Assembly (NCBI RefSeq): GCF_000758305.1
Contig: NZ_CP009458.1
Coordinates: forward strand, 930,001 to 994,000
Direction: 5' to 3'
Length of the DNA: 64,000 nt
Source: Cedecea neteri
GTDB lineage: Bacteria > Pseudomonadota > Gammaproteobacteria > Enterobacterales > Enterobacteriaceae
Part shown: one piece after another, positions 1 to 8,229 of the stretch
Position numbering within the stretch: the first letter of the stretch is position 1
How the letters are laid out: each line of letters opens with the position of its first letter
Position numbers and translations under genes: made by a program
The notes under the pieces: model-generated
Told to the model about the DNA's origin: nothing
The model's database searches: none
The model's input: only the letters and a program-made list of their open reading frames with translations

Positions 1-1
1 A

Positions 2-166
2 GACTATAGTGATAACTCTTGGCTTTGCAACAATGCAAATGACGTGAAAAGAGCATTATCCAGTATGATATCAGATGACCAATTTATGATAAGGCTTCTT
101 GCAATATCAAAAGAATCAAATTCAGAAAAGAACATTGATATATTTGATGACAATATACCTTTTTAA
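2..166 (+). CDS. 3' end of a truncated unknown gene
   Basis: An open frame enters from the window's left edge and stops with TAA at 164-166, leaving about 54 C-terminal residues. The fragment is rich in Asp, Asn, Ser and Ile and ends in DDNIPF. Its DNA is strongly AT-rich, unlike the GC-rich core genes further right, which suggests horizontally acquired DNA. No domain can be recognised in so short a piece. The open frame, the acidic tail and the AT-rich bias are seen; that it is the end of a real gene is inferred. Confidence 0.5.
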   Translation, partial: DYSDNSWLCNNANDVKRALSSMISDDQFMIRLLAISKESNSEKNIDIFDDNIPF

Positions 167-191
167 ATTTATTCGTAAGTATAAATTTAAG

Positions 192-383
192 TTATCCTTT
201 AGGCGCAATCCCTCTTGCCTTTAAAGCCTCCCTAGCCAGGTTCTTTAACCAGTTAGCGAGGCTTATTCCTTCTTCGGCAGCAACTGCATCTAGCTGTTCC
301 TTTAATGCCGGATCAATGCGCATCTTAAACTGAGGTGACTTGCCTCCACCTTTTGGTTTTTTTTCACGCGATATGATTGACAT
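192..383 (-). CDS. Small ribbon-helix-helix protein, HicB/Arc-like antitoxin type
   Basis: A 63-residue basic protein. The N-terminus is a Lys/Gly-rich tail, followed by a beta strand (FKMRIDP, about residues 19-25) and two helices with Leu and Ala at helix positions (LKEQLDAVAAEEG, SLANWLKNLAREAL). This is the layout of an Arc/MetJ ribbon-helix-helix DNA-binding domain such as the C-terminal part of HicB-type antitoxins. The ATG at 383 is preferred over an upstream frame extension because AGGTGG lies just before it and the RHH fold starts soon after. No HicA-like toxin lies beside it, so it may be an orphan regulator or a remnant. The function is inferred from fold only. Confidence 0.6.
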   Translation of the reverse strand: MSIISREKKPKGGGKSPQFKMRIDPALKEQLDAVAAEEGISLANWLKNLAREALKARGIAPKG

Positions 384-522
384 GAGGCCACCTATTGGAT
401 AGTTTTTGTTCTTATAGAAGGCCACACTAACATAAGGCCTTTTATCAGAGCAACGCCCCGGCAGTGCTGCAACACATACCGGAGCGTTTAACCACAACGT
501 TCAATGTTAAGGACATAACGCC

Positions 523-1053
523 ATGGCTAACCACGATAGTACCACAACCGCTAATCCCCAAATCCTGGGCTTTCAACCAGTTACTCACTCTGAAATCTCA
601 GCCCTCTTAAAAACTCCGCTCGGTACCTCTCACGATCTCTTTCAGGTGCTGGATATTTGCGAGCGATACGCTGAAGTCCTGATTGAGAATAAAGACATCG
701 TCGAGCGCATGGCGCTGTGTGGCCGCCTGTATGCCGGGCTGGAAGTGTTGAAAGTCGTGCTGGATAAACCACTGCCGGAACATCTGATTGAAGCTCTCAC
801 CGCGGAAAAGAGCGAGATTAAGGACGATGACTGGCCCCTGACGGCTGAGTCAGACCTGCTGCGGGAATATTGCAGCGCCCTGACGCTCGTGCTGCTGAAC
901 CAGCAGGAGTCCGCCGGGCAAGAGAGCACGATCACCGGCCTGCTATTCGAGCTGATTAACGTCCTGAACGACAGCCTGCGAGCGCCCCGCTTTGTCCGAA
1001 CCCCTTCGGGGTTAGCGATGATAGATAATAGCTCAGTAGACTCAGTTCATTAA
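523..1053 (+). CDS. Hypothetical protein, 176 residues, unknown function
   Basis: The gene starts at ATG with AAGGA about 9 bases upstream. The protein is acidic and mostly helical, with a leucine-rich middle (VLDICERYAEVLIEN, LYAGLEVLKVVLDKPL) and a second helical stretch (LTLVLLNQQES, LLFELINVLNDSL). It has no signal peptide, no membrane segment and no obvious catalytic motif. It sits between an RHH protein and a Phd/ParE pair in an accessory edge region and is followed by a perfect 10-bp hairpin. I do not recognise the family; a mobile-element-borne protein is plausible from context only. Confidence 0.6.
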   Translation: MANHDSTTTANPQILGFQPVTHSEISALLKTPLGTSHDLFQVLDICERYAEVLIENKDIVERMALCGRLYAGLEVLKVVLDKPLPEHLIEALTAEKSEIKDDDWPLTAESDLLREYCSALTLVLLNQQESAGQESTITGLLFELINVLNDSLRAPRFVRTPSGLAMIDNSSVDSVH

Positions 1054-1066
1054 ACGTTAATGTGAA

Positions 1067-1090
1067 GCAGGTACGCGAAGGCGTACCTGC
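1067..1090 (+). terminator. Hairpin after the 176-residue gene
   Basis: A perfect 10-bp stem, GCAGGTACGC paired with GCGTACCTGC, closes a GAAG tetraloop 14 bases after the stop codon. Only a weak T-rich stretch (CTGTTATTT) follows, so it may act as a terminator or as an RNA 3'-end stabiliser. Confidence 0.55.
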
Positions 1091-1281
1091 CTGTTATTTG
1101 CGATGCGTTACGCAATGGGCAAACCGCTTTCAGATTTTACGATCGCTACCATGCATACTTAACCTCCTCACAGAGCACGAATTACTGTTGTGAAAACGGT
1201 TATCCGCCAACTTCGGCTGCAATTTAGTTTTTATGAATTAAGAACAAAACACCGGCCTGATCTTGAGGGCAAGTCAAAAAA

Positions 1282-1328
1282 ATGACTAATTTTTGAGTAG
1301 TCACTATAATGAGCGAATCGAACGATTC
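1282..1328 (+). promoter_or_regulatory. Promoter and operator of the Phd/ParE pair
   Basis: A perfect -10 box TATAAT (1305-1310) lies 17 bases after a -35-like ATGACT (1282-1287). Two inverted repeats overlap it: TGACTA (1283-1288) with TAGTCA (1298-1303), and the perfect palindrome GAATCG-AA-CGATTC (1315-1328). Palindromes over the promoter are expected where a Phd-type antitoxin represses its own operon. The motifs are seen; their role is inferred. Confidence 0.6.
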
Positions 1329-1346
1329 ATACGATATGGTGAACAA

Positions 1347-1607
1347 ATGCATACGCTCACGGCGAACGAAGCGAAAACACAATTTGGAGATATGTTACTG
1401 AAAGTTCAAAGAGAACCTGTCCAGATAAGCCGGAACGGTAAACTGGTGGCGGTTGTCGTTTCCGTTGAGGATTATCAACAGTTGGAAGCGATGAAATTCC
1501 AACTTTTGCAGGCTAAAATCCAACGTGCACGCAATCAAAGCGATAAAGGCCAGACCGTCGATGGCGACGAATTTTTCGATGCTCTTATGGAGCAATACAA
1601 GGAATAG
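1347..1607 (+). CDS. Type II antitoxin, Phd/YefM family
   Basis: An 86-residue protein with the typical Phd/YefM N-terminal DNA-binding fold: the start MHTLTANEAKTQFGDML, then PVQISRNGKLVAVVVSVEDYQQLE. The charged C-terminal tail (about residues 60-86) should wrap the toxin. An upstream in-frame GTG-type extension exists, but the family begins exactly at this ATG. The toxin gene follows after 3 bases. The antitoxin is expected to neutralise the toxin and to repress the operon through the palindromes just upstream. Family assignment is firm; the exact toxin target is not visible. Confidence 0.88.
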   Translation: MHTLTANEAKTQFGDMLLKVQREPVQISRNGKLVAVVVSVEDYQQLEAMKFQLLQAKIQRARNQSDKGQTVDGDEFFDALMEQYKE

Positions 1608-1610
1608 CGG

Positions 1611-1916
1611 GTGGCATACAGGCTAACGGAAGAAGCGCGGCGCGACATTGTTGAAATTCGTGATTACACGGTAGCTAATTGGGGGATACCTCAATCCAAA
1701 AGTTATCTTCTTGGCCTGCGTCAACTGTTCAGCAGGTTGGCTGAATCGCCAGAAATAGGCCAATGCCGCGCCGCAGAACTTGGCTCAAATATCAGTAGCT
1801 TTCCCTATTCAAGTCACATGGTTTATTACCTCAAAAAACCTGATGCAGTAGAAATATTGGCAGTGCTTCATCAAAGCCGGGTTCCTTCCCGGCATTTATC
1901 CAATAGATTGCTCTAG
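1611..1916 (+). CDS. Type II toxin, ParE/RelE superfamily
   Basis: A 101-residue protein starting at GTG, with AAGGA overlapping the end of the antitoxin gene. The sequence fits ParE: LTEEARRDIVEIRDYTVANWG at the N-terminus, a middle helix (LLGLRQLFSRLAESPEIG), the strand SSFPYSSHMVYYL and the ending VEILAVLHQSRVPSRHL. ParE toxins poison DNA gyrase, whereas RelE relatives cleave mRNA; the helix pattern and the HQSR-type ending favour ParE. The tight coupling behind the antitoxin supports a co-transcribed addiction module. It is full length, with no sign of decay. Confidence 0.85.
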   Translation: MAYRLTEEARRDIVEIRDYTVANWGIPQSKSYLLGLRQLFSRLAESPEIGQCRAAELGSNISSFPYSSHMVYYLKKPDAVEILAVLHQSRVPSRHLSNRLL

Positions 1917-1970
1917 ACGCTTTCATCCCCTTTTCTAGAAGAGTCTTTCTACTGACCGACCAGGCAAAAC

Positions 1971-1989
1971 CATGCCTCGGGGCATTTTT
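1971..1989 (+). terminator. Short terminator after the Phd/ParE pair
   Basis: A 5-bp stem ATGCC/GGCAT closes a TCGG loop and is followed by TTTT. It lies about 55 bases after the toxin stop codon and before the convergent periplasmic-protein gene. Confidence 0.5.
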
Positions 1990-2022
1990 GGATGCAGGAA
2001 CAAATTAAAGCGCTGGACCAAA

Positions 2023-2634
2023 TTACATCGGCGGCGTCAGTCCGTTGACCCCGGCGGAAATCCCGCGCGCGACGGCCTGCCCTTTGTCGTCTTTGGTGGC
2101 GAACAGCACCACTTTCGCGCCCGGCTTCAGCACGGATTTGTCGGCGGGGCTAATCAGTACCACCGGCACGTCGTCCGGCACCTGCACGGTTTTCTGCTGG
2201 CCGTGGAATTTCACCGTCATCGTGCGCCCGTGGCTGTTCACGAGGGTACCGACCGTGCCGTTGGTCATGGTGTTCACTTGGCCGTTGGCGGATTCAAACG
2301 GATTAAACCCTTCCCCGGAACCGCGCAGGCTCGGGGCAAAAACGTGTACTTCCAGCGCCTTCAACGTGCCATCCGCCTGCGGCACGGCGGCGGTGCCGAT
2401 AAAGCTGTCGGGCTTGATGTCGCTCATCTTCGCTTCACTCACGCCGTTGATGCGGGTTTTGTCCGTCAGGCCAACGGAGAGCTTTTCCCCCTGCCGGGTG
2501 GTGATTTGCAGCGAAGAATCATTGACCGCGTCAATGGTGCCGCGCACCGGGGTAATGACATTGTCCGCTGCCGCTGCACCTACGCTCAGCAGCAGGAGGC
2601 TTAGGGCCGGGATAAACAAACGAGGCTTGATCAT
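2023..2634 (-). CDS. Secreted DUF5666-like periplasmic protein
   Basis: A 203-residue protein with a clear Sec signal peptide (hydrophobic LFIPALSLLLLSVGAAAA, cleavage near residue 23). The mature part repeats a small beta-barrel pattern: VRGTIDAVNDSSLQITTRQGEKLSV, then VGTLVNSHGRTMTVKFHGQQKTVQVPDD, each resembling an OB-fold-like DUF5666 unit. The binding partner is unknown; databases often mislabel relatives as metal ABC transporter components. It ends in GLTPPM. It is a single gene with no operon partner, with a LysR gene upstream on the same strand. Confidence 0.7.
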   Translation of the reverse strand: MIKPRLFIPALSLLLLSVGAAAADNVITPVRGTIDAVNDSSLQITTRQGEKLSVGLTDKTRINGVSEAKMSDIKPDSFIGTAAVPQADGTLKALEVHVFAPSLRGSGEGFNPFESANGQVNTMTNGTVGTLVNSHGRTMTVKFHGQQKTVQVPDDVPVVLISPADKSVLKPGAKVVLFATKDDKGQAVARGISAGVNGLTPPM

Positions 2635-2719
2635 GCTTTCTCCAGGGTTCAGGTCAGGTTAAGAACTGCTCTGGATCAAGATTAACCGCCAAATGAATCC
2701 CGGGGGTGAAAGAGTGTGT

Positions 2720-3613
2720 TCAAACGTTTCCTGAACTACCCGAAACGTGCTCTTTTGCGAAGCGAATAAGGCGCTTAATCAGCGGCGTGCGCTCCCGCTT
2801 GCGGTACAGCATCCAGATCGCCGAAGGGATTTCTGCCCCGGCGATAGGGCGATAGACCACCTCAGGCACGCCGATGGTTTTCGCCATGATCTCCGGGATA
2901 ACCGCGATGCCGTTGCCCAGCGCGATATGCGCCAGCACTTCGGTCAGCGTGCTAGAGCGGATGGCATCGTTGAGCACAAATCCGCCTCGGCGGGCGACTT
3001 CATGTGAGCCAGCAGTCTGCTCCGGCAGAATAAAACTTTCCCCGGCCAGATCGGCAGGATCGATAGCTTCCTTGCCGGCAGCAAGGCGGTGGGAAGCAGG
3101 GAGCGCCAGGCAAAAACAGTCACTCTGCACCAACAGGTGCCCGACTTCCGACGGCAGCGCAACCGGGGCGCGCACAAACCCAACGTCAATTTTGCCCTCC
3201 ACCAGCGCCGCCGCCATGCTGTCCATCAGCACTTCTCGTGCGCCAAGCGAGATATCCGGATATCTCCCCCGAAACGCCCCCATTACCGAGCTGAGCGTTC
3301 CCGACCAAAGCGAAGACGCCACGTAACCGACGCGAATATAGCCCTGTTCACCGCGGGCGGCGCTGAGTACCCGCTCACGCGTCAGTTCAGCCTGGCGCAG
3401 CGTGGCTTCAGCTTCTTCGCGGAAAATTTCTCCGGCCTGGGTCAGCTGCACGCGCCTTTTGGTGCGTAAAAACAGCGAGGTGCCGAACTCCCGTTCAAGC
3501 TGACTGATTTGCACCGAGAGCGTCGGCGAGGAGATATTCAGCGTTTCCGCCGCCGCGCCAAAATGGAGCGTTCGGGCAACTTCGAGGAAATAACGCAGGT
3601 GACGAAGCTCCAT
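2720..3613 (-). CDS. LysR-family transcriptional regulator
   Basis: 297 residues. The N-terminal winged helix is textbook LysR: MELRHLRYFLEVARTLHFGAAAE, then the recognition helix around SPTLSVQISQLEREFGTSLFLR. The C-terminal effector domain follows from about residue 90 (YIRVGYVASSLWSG). It is divergent from the DHA2-type transporter gene, and the shared intergenic region holds a palindrome with the T-N11-A layout bound by LysR proteins. It therefore probably controls that exporter and the downstream phosphoesterase. The inducer cannot be told from the sequence. Confidence 0.9.
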   Translation of the reverse strand: MELRHLRYFLEVARTLHFGAAAETLNISSPTLSVQISQLEREFGTSLFLRTKRRVQLTQAGEIFREEAEATLRQAELTRERVLSAARGEQGYIRVGYVASSLWSGTLSSVMGAFRGRYPDISLGAREVLMDSMAAALVEGKIDVGFVRAPVALPSEVGHLLVQSDCFCLALPASHRLAAGKEAIDPADLAGESFILPEQTAGSHEVARRGGFVLNDAIRSSTLTEVLAHIALGNGIAVIPEIMAKTIGVPEVVYRPIAGAEIPSAIWMLYRKRERTPLIKRLIRFAKEHVSGSSGNV

Positions 3614-3624
3614 TTTTACTCCTG

Positions 3625-3647
3625 ATTATTAGATTTTAACTAATAAT
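3625..3647. promoter_or_regulatory. Probable LysR operator
   Basis: The perfect 8-bp inverted repeat ATTATTAG / CTAATAAT is separated by 7 bases and contains a T-N11-A core. It lies 11 bases upstream of the LysR start codon, between the regulator and the divergent transporter gene. Confidence 0.55.
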
Positions 3648-3727
3648 AATGCCGAACGTGGAAATTGAATACCGCGCCCCGGATCGCGAAGCTTAAGGCG
3701 TGTTTTTCCCGCGTTTTCGGAGCTTTT

Positions 3728-5266
3728 ATGTCTACTGTGCTGGCCGCGCCCGTGGCCAAAAACGACACCACCGTGCTGCTGGTTGCTTCCATGGGCTGCG
3801 CGATGACGGTCATCGACACGAATATCGTCGGCGTCGTGCTGCCGACCATCGCCCGCGGGCTGGACGCCACGTTTGCCGATATGGAGTGGGTGATTGGCGC
3901 CTACGTGCTTTGTTTCTCTTCCCTTTTGCTGCCCGCCGGTTCGCTGGCGGACCGCTTCGGCAGACGGCGGATTTTTTTATTCGGCATCGCCCTGTTTGCC
4001 CTGGCGTCTTTAGCCTGCGGGGCGGCCACCACCATCCTGATGCTGAATATTGCCCGCGCACTGCAGGGCGTGGGCTCGGCGTTCTTGCTGGCTCCGGCGC
4101 TGGCGATCATCGGGCATACCTTCCGCGAACCGCAGGCACGAGGCCGTGCGTGGGCCATCTGGGGCGGCATGATGGGCATTACCATGGTGCTTGCGCCTTT
4201 GGCGGGCGGCATCATCAGCGCGTATTTCGGCTGGCGCTGGGCGTTCTACATCAACATTCCCATCTGCCTGCTGTTGGCGATGGCGGTGCTTCGCACCATC
4301 GAAGAGTCCAGTAATCCTGCCGCCGGTAAGCCGGATGTACATGGCATTTCGCTGTTTATCGCCGCCATGTTTTCGCTCACCTGGGCGCTGATCCTCGCCC
4401 CGGAGCACGGCTGGGGCAGCCCCGAAGTGATGGGCCGCTTTATCGCCTCAGCCTGGTTCTTTCTGTTCTTTGCGCTGGTCGAACGTTACAAAACCCAGCC
4501 AATGCTCGATCTCCGCTTGTTCCGCTCTCTGCCGTTTATTGGCGCGGTGCTGGCCATGTTCACCTATGCGGCCACGGCGCAGGTGATGACCTCGCTGCTG
4601 CCGCTGATGCTGCAAAACGTTGAGGGGAAAACCGCCCTGGCGTCCGGGGTCGGGATGCTACCGTTCGCGCTCGCCATGCTGTTCTTCCCGATGGTGGCCC
4701 GCTGGATGGCACACCGCATGGCCGCCCGCTGGATCTTAGCCGCAGGATTGGGGCTGGTTGGCGTCGGTAACCTGATTATCGCCAGCGGCGTGCTGGCGCA
4801 GTGGCCCTGGCTGGTTATCGCCGGGATGGCCGTACTGGGTAGCGGCGGCGGTATTCTGAACGGTGAAACGCAGAAGGCGATTATGGGCACCGTGCCTCAC
4901 GAACGGGCGGGCATGGCTTCAGGGATCAGCACCACGGCGCGCTTCTCCGGCATTCTGCAAGGTTTTGCGCTGCTGGGGGCCATTCTGGCCGGGCATACGC
5001 GTCACGTGCTGACCTCAGCGATGCAGGCAAACAACCTGCCGGTACACGACGATTTTATTACTCAGGTTGTGGCCGGAGATGTACAGAAGGCACTTGCCCT
5101 GTGGCCGGAGCAACAGGCTCAGACGCTAAGCAGGCTGATCCGTCACAGTTATGCCAGCGGCTTCTCGCTGATGCTGGTTTGCGCCGCGCTGTTCGCTTTC
5201 TTCATTGCGCTGGTTGTCGTTTTCACCGTGCGGGATCGCGCCGGGAGTCAGCCCAATGAACGCTAA
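3728..5266 (+). CDS. MFS drug exporter, DHA2 (14-TMS) family
   Basis: 512 residues, inner-membrane proton antiporter of the EmrB/QacA type. Motifs seen: MTVIDTNIVGVVLPTI in TM1 (the DHA motif D1 with the conserved Asp), GSLADRFGRRR between TM2 and TM3 (motif A) and ARALQGVGSAFLLAPALAII in TM4-5 (motif C region). The length and TM count fit the 14-helix DHA2 group. ATG at 3728 is chosen over an upstream TTG because GGAG stands 5 bases before it. There is no membrane-fusion partner gene, so it probably exports to the periplasm. It overlaps the next gene by 11 bases. Confidence 0.85.
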   Translation: MSTVLAAPVAKNDTTVLLVASMGCAMTVIDTNIVGVVLPTIARGLDATFADMEWVIGAYVLCFSSLLLPAGSLADRFGRRRIFLFGIALFALASLACGAATTILMLNIARALQGVGSAFLLAPALAIIGHTFREPQARGRAWAIWGGMMGITMVLAPLAGGIISAYFGWRWAFYINIPICLLLAMAVLRTIEESSNPAAGKPDVHGISLFIAAMFSLTWALILAPEHGWGSPEVMGRFIASAWFFLFFALVERYKTQPMLDLRLFRSLPFIGAVLAMFTYAATAQVMTSLLPLMLQNVEGKTALASGVGMLPFALAMLFFPMVARWMAHRMAARWILAAGLGLVGVGNLIIASGVLAQWPWLVIAGMAVLGSGGGILNGETQKAIMGTVPHERAGMASGISTTARFSGILQGFALLGAILAGHTRHVLTSAMQANNLPVHDDFITQVVAGDVQKALALWPEQQAQTLSRLIRHSYASGFSLMLVCAALFAFFIALVVVFTVRDRAGSQPNER

Positions 5267-6038
5267 AGATATTGATTTTCAGTTTGCTATTTTCAGCGAT
5301 GTTCATGCCAACTTACCGGCACTTGACGCCGTTTTGCAGGACATTGACCGCCACCACATCAACCAAATTTGGTGCCTGGGTGATCTGGTAGATTTTGCGC
5401 CGTGGCCGAATGAAGTAATAAACCTGATTCGCAGCCGCAGCATTCCGGTGGTGATGGGCAACCACGACCGCCGCGTGGCAATGGACGAGCCGGTCACGCC
5501 GCTGGCTAAGCACTCCGCCCAGGAACAACAAGCCCGTGAACAGGCCATTGCCTTGAGCAAACGAACGCTGACGGAAGACAACTGCCGCTGGCTCAGCGCC
5601 CTGCCGCGGTCGAGAACGTTTCACGCCGGGCCGCTCAGAATTCTGTTGGTTCACGCCAGCCCGGATTCGCTCTCGGAGTATGTGCATCGCCAGTTTTCCT
5701 GCAGCCAACTGATGAAGTGGCAAACCACGCATCAGTTCGATGTGATGATTTCCGGGCATACGCACTACGCGGATATTCGCGAATTAGTGCGCAGCGATGG
5801 CCGCAGGCTAATCGTCGCCAATACCGGTGCCGTCGGGCGAATCAAACCCGGCGAACCGCAGGCCACCTGGCTAATGGGCAGTTACCGTCACGGGAAGCTA
5901 AAACTGGCGGTTCAAACGGTAAATTATGACGTCGCCGCCGTGGCCCAGGCGATTAAAGACAGCCCGGTGCCTGACTTTTACGCGGAGGAGCTGTATCAAC
6001 ACGGCATGGCCTGCTCACGGGCGCTGTCGGCATTCTGA
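5256..6038 (+). CDS. Calcineurin-like metallophosphoesterase (YfcE/MJ0936 type)
   Basis: 260 residues, cytoplasmic. All the metal-site motifs of the family are present in order: IFSDVHANLPAL (D-x-H), WCLGDLVDFAP (GD), VMGNHDRR (GNHD), LLVHASP (H) and MISGHTHYA (GHTH). It belongs to the small YfcE-like class of phosphodiesterases, but its natural substrate is unknown. GGGAG precedes ATG 5256, and the gene overlaps the transporter stop, so the two are translationally coupled. Biochemical class is firm; the physiological role is open. Confidence 0.85.
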   Translation: MNAKDIDFQFAIFSDVHANLPALDAVLQDIDRHHINQIWCLGDLVDFAPWPNEVINLIRSRSIPVVMGNHDRRVAMDEPVTPLAKHSAQEQQAREQAIALSKRTLTEDNCRWLSALPRSRTFHAGPLRILLVHASPDSLSEYVHRQFSCSQLMKWQTTHQFDVMISGHTHYADIRELVRSDGRRLIVANTGAVGRIKPGEPQATWLMGSYRHGKLKLAVQTVNYDVAAVAQAIKDSPVPDFYAEELYQHGMACSRALSAF

Positions 6039-6150
6039 GCGGCTGACTATTTCGTGATAAGCTGCGCAATATTGGCGGCAGATAACGCACATCACCAGGT
6101 TGATGCGCGATACTGCCTCACTTTCATTGCTTGCCGCTTCAGGAAGAAAA

Positions 6151-6429
6151 ATGGCCTCTAAATATGCACTCGTTCTGCTGGCTCCGCTGCTGCTGGCGGC
6201 CTGTTCGTCATCGAACAATTCAGGAATAGATCGCCAGGACAGGCAGCGGCTGGACGACAGCTTTATGCGCTCGCCGTGGCCCGATCCCTACTACAACAGC
6301 CGCTACCTGACGCCGGAACAGCGCCAGGACATCCGGGACCGCATCCGCGCCGACCAGCTGGAAGCCAGAGGCCGCCGGGATAACAGTACCGACAGCGGCG
6401 ACGGTTTCGGCCAGCCGGTGCATTTCTAA
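6151..6429 (+). CDS. Small outer-membrane-type lipoprotein, unknown role
   Basis: 92 residues. The signal MASKYALVLLAPLLLAAC ends in a lipobox LLAAC, so the protein should be lipidated on Cys18. Ser-Ser-Ser follows the Cys with no Asp at +2, which favours outer-membrane sorting. The mature part is short, charged and rich in Arg and Asp (DRQDRQRLDD, PEQRQDIRDRIRADQLEARGRR) and has no known domain. AGGAAG stands before the chosen ATG; a longer upstream reading lacks the signal at its start. It overlaps the convergent SDR gene by 4 bases. Confidence 0.7.
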   Translation: MASKYALVLLAPLLLAACSSSNNSGIDRQDRQRLDDSFMRSPWPDPYYNSRYLTPEQRQDIRDRIRADQLEARGRRDNSTDSGDGFGQPVHF

Positions 6430-7205
6430 ACGGTTGGCACCGTTCCGCCATCAATGATGTACTCCGTGCCGGTGATCGCGGCGGCACGGTCTGAGACCAG
6501 GAAAGCGATCAAATTAGCCACTTCTTCTGGTTTTGCCGGGCGGCCCAACGGGATCCCGCCCAGCGAATCCATAATGATCTGCTTCCCACCCTCGTAATCC
6601 GTGCCCGCCTGCAGCGCCAGCCGTTCCGCCAGGCGGACAGAGGCCTCAGTTTCAATCCAGCCCGGCGCCACGCGCAGCACCCGTACGCCCTGCGGGGAAA
6701 CCTCTTTCGACAGGCTTTTGCTATAGGCGGAAAGCGCCGCTTTGGCCGAGGCGTAGGCCGTGGTCGCTTCCGGCAGCGGTAAAATCCGCTGAATGGAAGA
6801 GACATGGATAATCACCCCCGAACCCTGCACCGTCATGCCCGGCAGCAGCGCCCTGTCCAGCCGCACCGCCGGAAAAAGATTAAGCGCCAGCTCGCGCTGC
6901 CACTGCGCTTCGTCCAGCACCGCGTAGCCTCCAGCCGGGGATGAGGATCCGCCGAGCATATGCACGATGATATCCACGCCACCGAGACGCGCCTGCACCG
7001 CTTTTACCAGTTGCTCGCAGCCCTCACGCGTGGCGAGATCCGCCGCGACAAACTCGTCGGCATGAACGTTTTCAGGCGCATGGCGAGCCACGGTCATCAC
7101 CTGCGCGCCCAGCTCGCGGAACAGCGCTACGGTCGCCGCGCCTGCGCCCTTCGTGCCGGACGTCACCAGCGCTCTTTTGCCCTTCAGTGTCAAAAAGTCA
7201 GTCAT
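6426..7205 (-). CDS. SDR-family oxidoreductase
   Basis: 259 residues, short-chain dehydrogenase fold. The nucleotide loop is TSGTKGAG (a TGxxxGxG variant), the catalytic Ser is in VIHVSSIQR, the catalytic pair is YASAK, and the C-terminus has the usual GTEYIIDGGTV. The central NNAG element is replaced by HMLGG, as in several SDRs annotated as substrate-unknown. A Lys in the cofactor loop hints at NADP(H). Start ATG 7205 is chosen because the SDR fold begins directly after it; a longer frame runs back over the divergent LysR gene. It is probably controlled by that regulator. Confidence 0.85.
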   Translation of the reverse strand: MTDFLTLKGKRALVTSGTKGAGAATVALFRELGAQVMTVARHAPENVHADEFVAADLATREGCEQLVKAVQARLGGVDIIVHMLGGSSSPAGGYAVLDEAQWQRELALNLFPAVRLDRALLPGMTVQGSGVIIHVSSIQRILPLPEATTAYASAKAALSAYSKSLSKEVSPQGVRVLRVAPGWIETEASVRLAERLALQAGTDYEGGKQIIMDSLGGIPLGRPAKPEEVANLIAFLVSDRAAAITGTEYIIDGGTVPTV

Positions 7206-7314
7206 GCTACGTTCTCCAGAAAGTCGATTTACCTGCCGTATCACTACTCTAAGAACGCGGTATAATTTAAACAATTGGGACAAACCGGGATGAAATAATG
7301 AAGGAATCGGGACA

Positions 7315-8226
7315 ATGTCGCGCATAGCCCTGGCCGATATCGAAGCCGTGCAGGCCATCGCCCGCCGGGGATCTTTCCGCGCGGCGGCTATCGACCTCGG
7401 CGTTTCAACCACGGCGCTCAGCCATACGCTGGCAAAGTTTGAGGCTGAACTTGGCGTGCGCCTGTTCAACCGCACCACCCGCAGCGTGTCGCTGACGGAG
7501 GCCGGGAGGCTGTTTATCGAGAGAGTTAGCCCGTCTCTACAGGGGCTGAACGATGCCCTTGAAAGTGTGCGGGCGCACCGCGATACGCCGTCCGGCGTGC
7601 TGCGCATCAACGCGCCGCCTTTTGCCGCTCGCCAGGTACTTTCGTCGCTGGTGTTTGAGTTTTTACGTCGCTATCCGGAAATGCAGGTCGATATTGTGAC
7701 CGAAGGAAAGCTGGTCGATATCGTGGCGGAAGGGTTCGATCTTGGCGTGCGCGTGGCCGGGCTGGTGCCCGCCGATATGATTGCACTTTCGCTTGGGCAA
7801 CCCCAACGCTTTGCCGTGGCCGCGTCTCCAGCTTACCTGGCAGAGCACGGCACGCCGCTAACCCCGGGCGACTTGCTGAATCACGCCTGTATTCGCGTCC
7901 GGCTGCCGGACGGCTCGCTCTACCGCTGGCATCTGGAAAAGCAGGGTGAAGTCGCGCAAGTCGACGTGCGGGGGCCGCTGACGCTGGACGAAGCCTCGCT
8001 GGCGCGGGAGGCGGTGCTGGAAGGTGTCGGGATTGGCTTTTTCATGGAGCAAAACGTCGTCGACGAAATCCGCTCCGGCAAGCTGGTACGCCTGCTGGAA
8101 GCGTGGACGCCGCCCTTCCCAGGGCTTTGCCTTTACTATTCCGGCAGGCGGCATCCTTCTGCCGGGCTTGCCGCTTTCCTGGCGCTGGCGCGGGAAAAGT
8201 CAGGGAGGTCACTGACCTCCCCATAA
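7315..8226 (+). CDS. LysR-family regulator of the divergent SDR gene
   Basis: 303 residues. The N-terminal HTH reads IEAVQAIARRGSFRAAAIDLGVSTTALSHTLAKFEAELGVRLFNRTTRSVSLTEAG, which is closest to the DsdC/TrpI-like branch often found beside SDR genes. The effector domain begins near residue 92 (GVLRINAPPFAARQV). It is divergent from the SDR with a 109-base gap that contains a TATAAT (7261-7266). Local regulation of that SDR is the common arrangement; the ligand is unknown. Confidence 0.88.
   Translation: MSRIALADIEAVQAIARRGSFRAAAIDLGVSTTALSHTLAKFEAELGVRLFNRTTRSVSLTEAGRLFIERVSPSLQGLNDALESVRAHRDTPSGVLRINAPPFAARQVLSSLVFEFLRRYPEMQVDIVTEGKLVDIVAEGFDLGVRVAGLVPADMIALSLGQPQRFAVAASPAYLAEHGTPLTPGDLLNHACIRVRLPDGSLYRWHLEKQGEVAQVDVRGPLTLDEASLAREAVLEGVGIGFFMEQNVVDEIRSGKLVRLLEAWTPPFPGLCLYYSGRRHPSAGLAAFLALAREKSGRSLTSP
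8203..8221 (-). terminator. Hairpin between LysR and fhuE ends
   Basis: GGGAGGTC / GACCTCCC with a 3-base loop lies across the last codons of the LysR gene. On the minus strand it follows the fhuE stop and is trailed by CTGACTTTT, so it may end fhuE transcription. Confidence 0.45.
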
Positions 8227-8229
8227 CGC

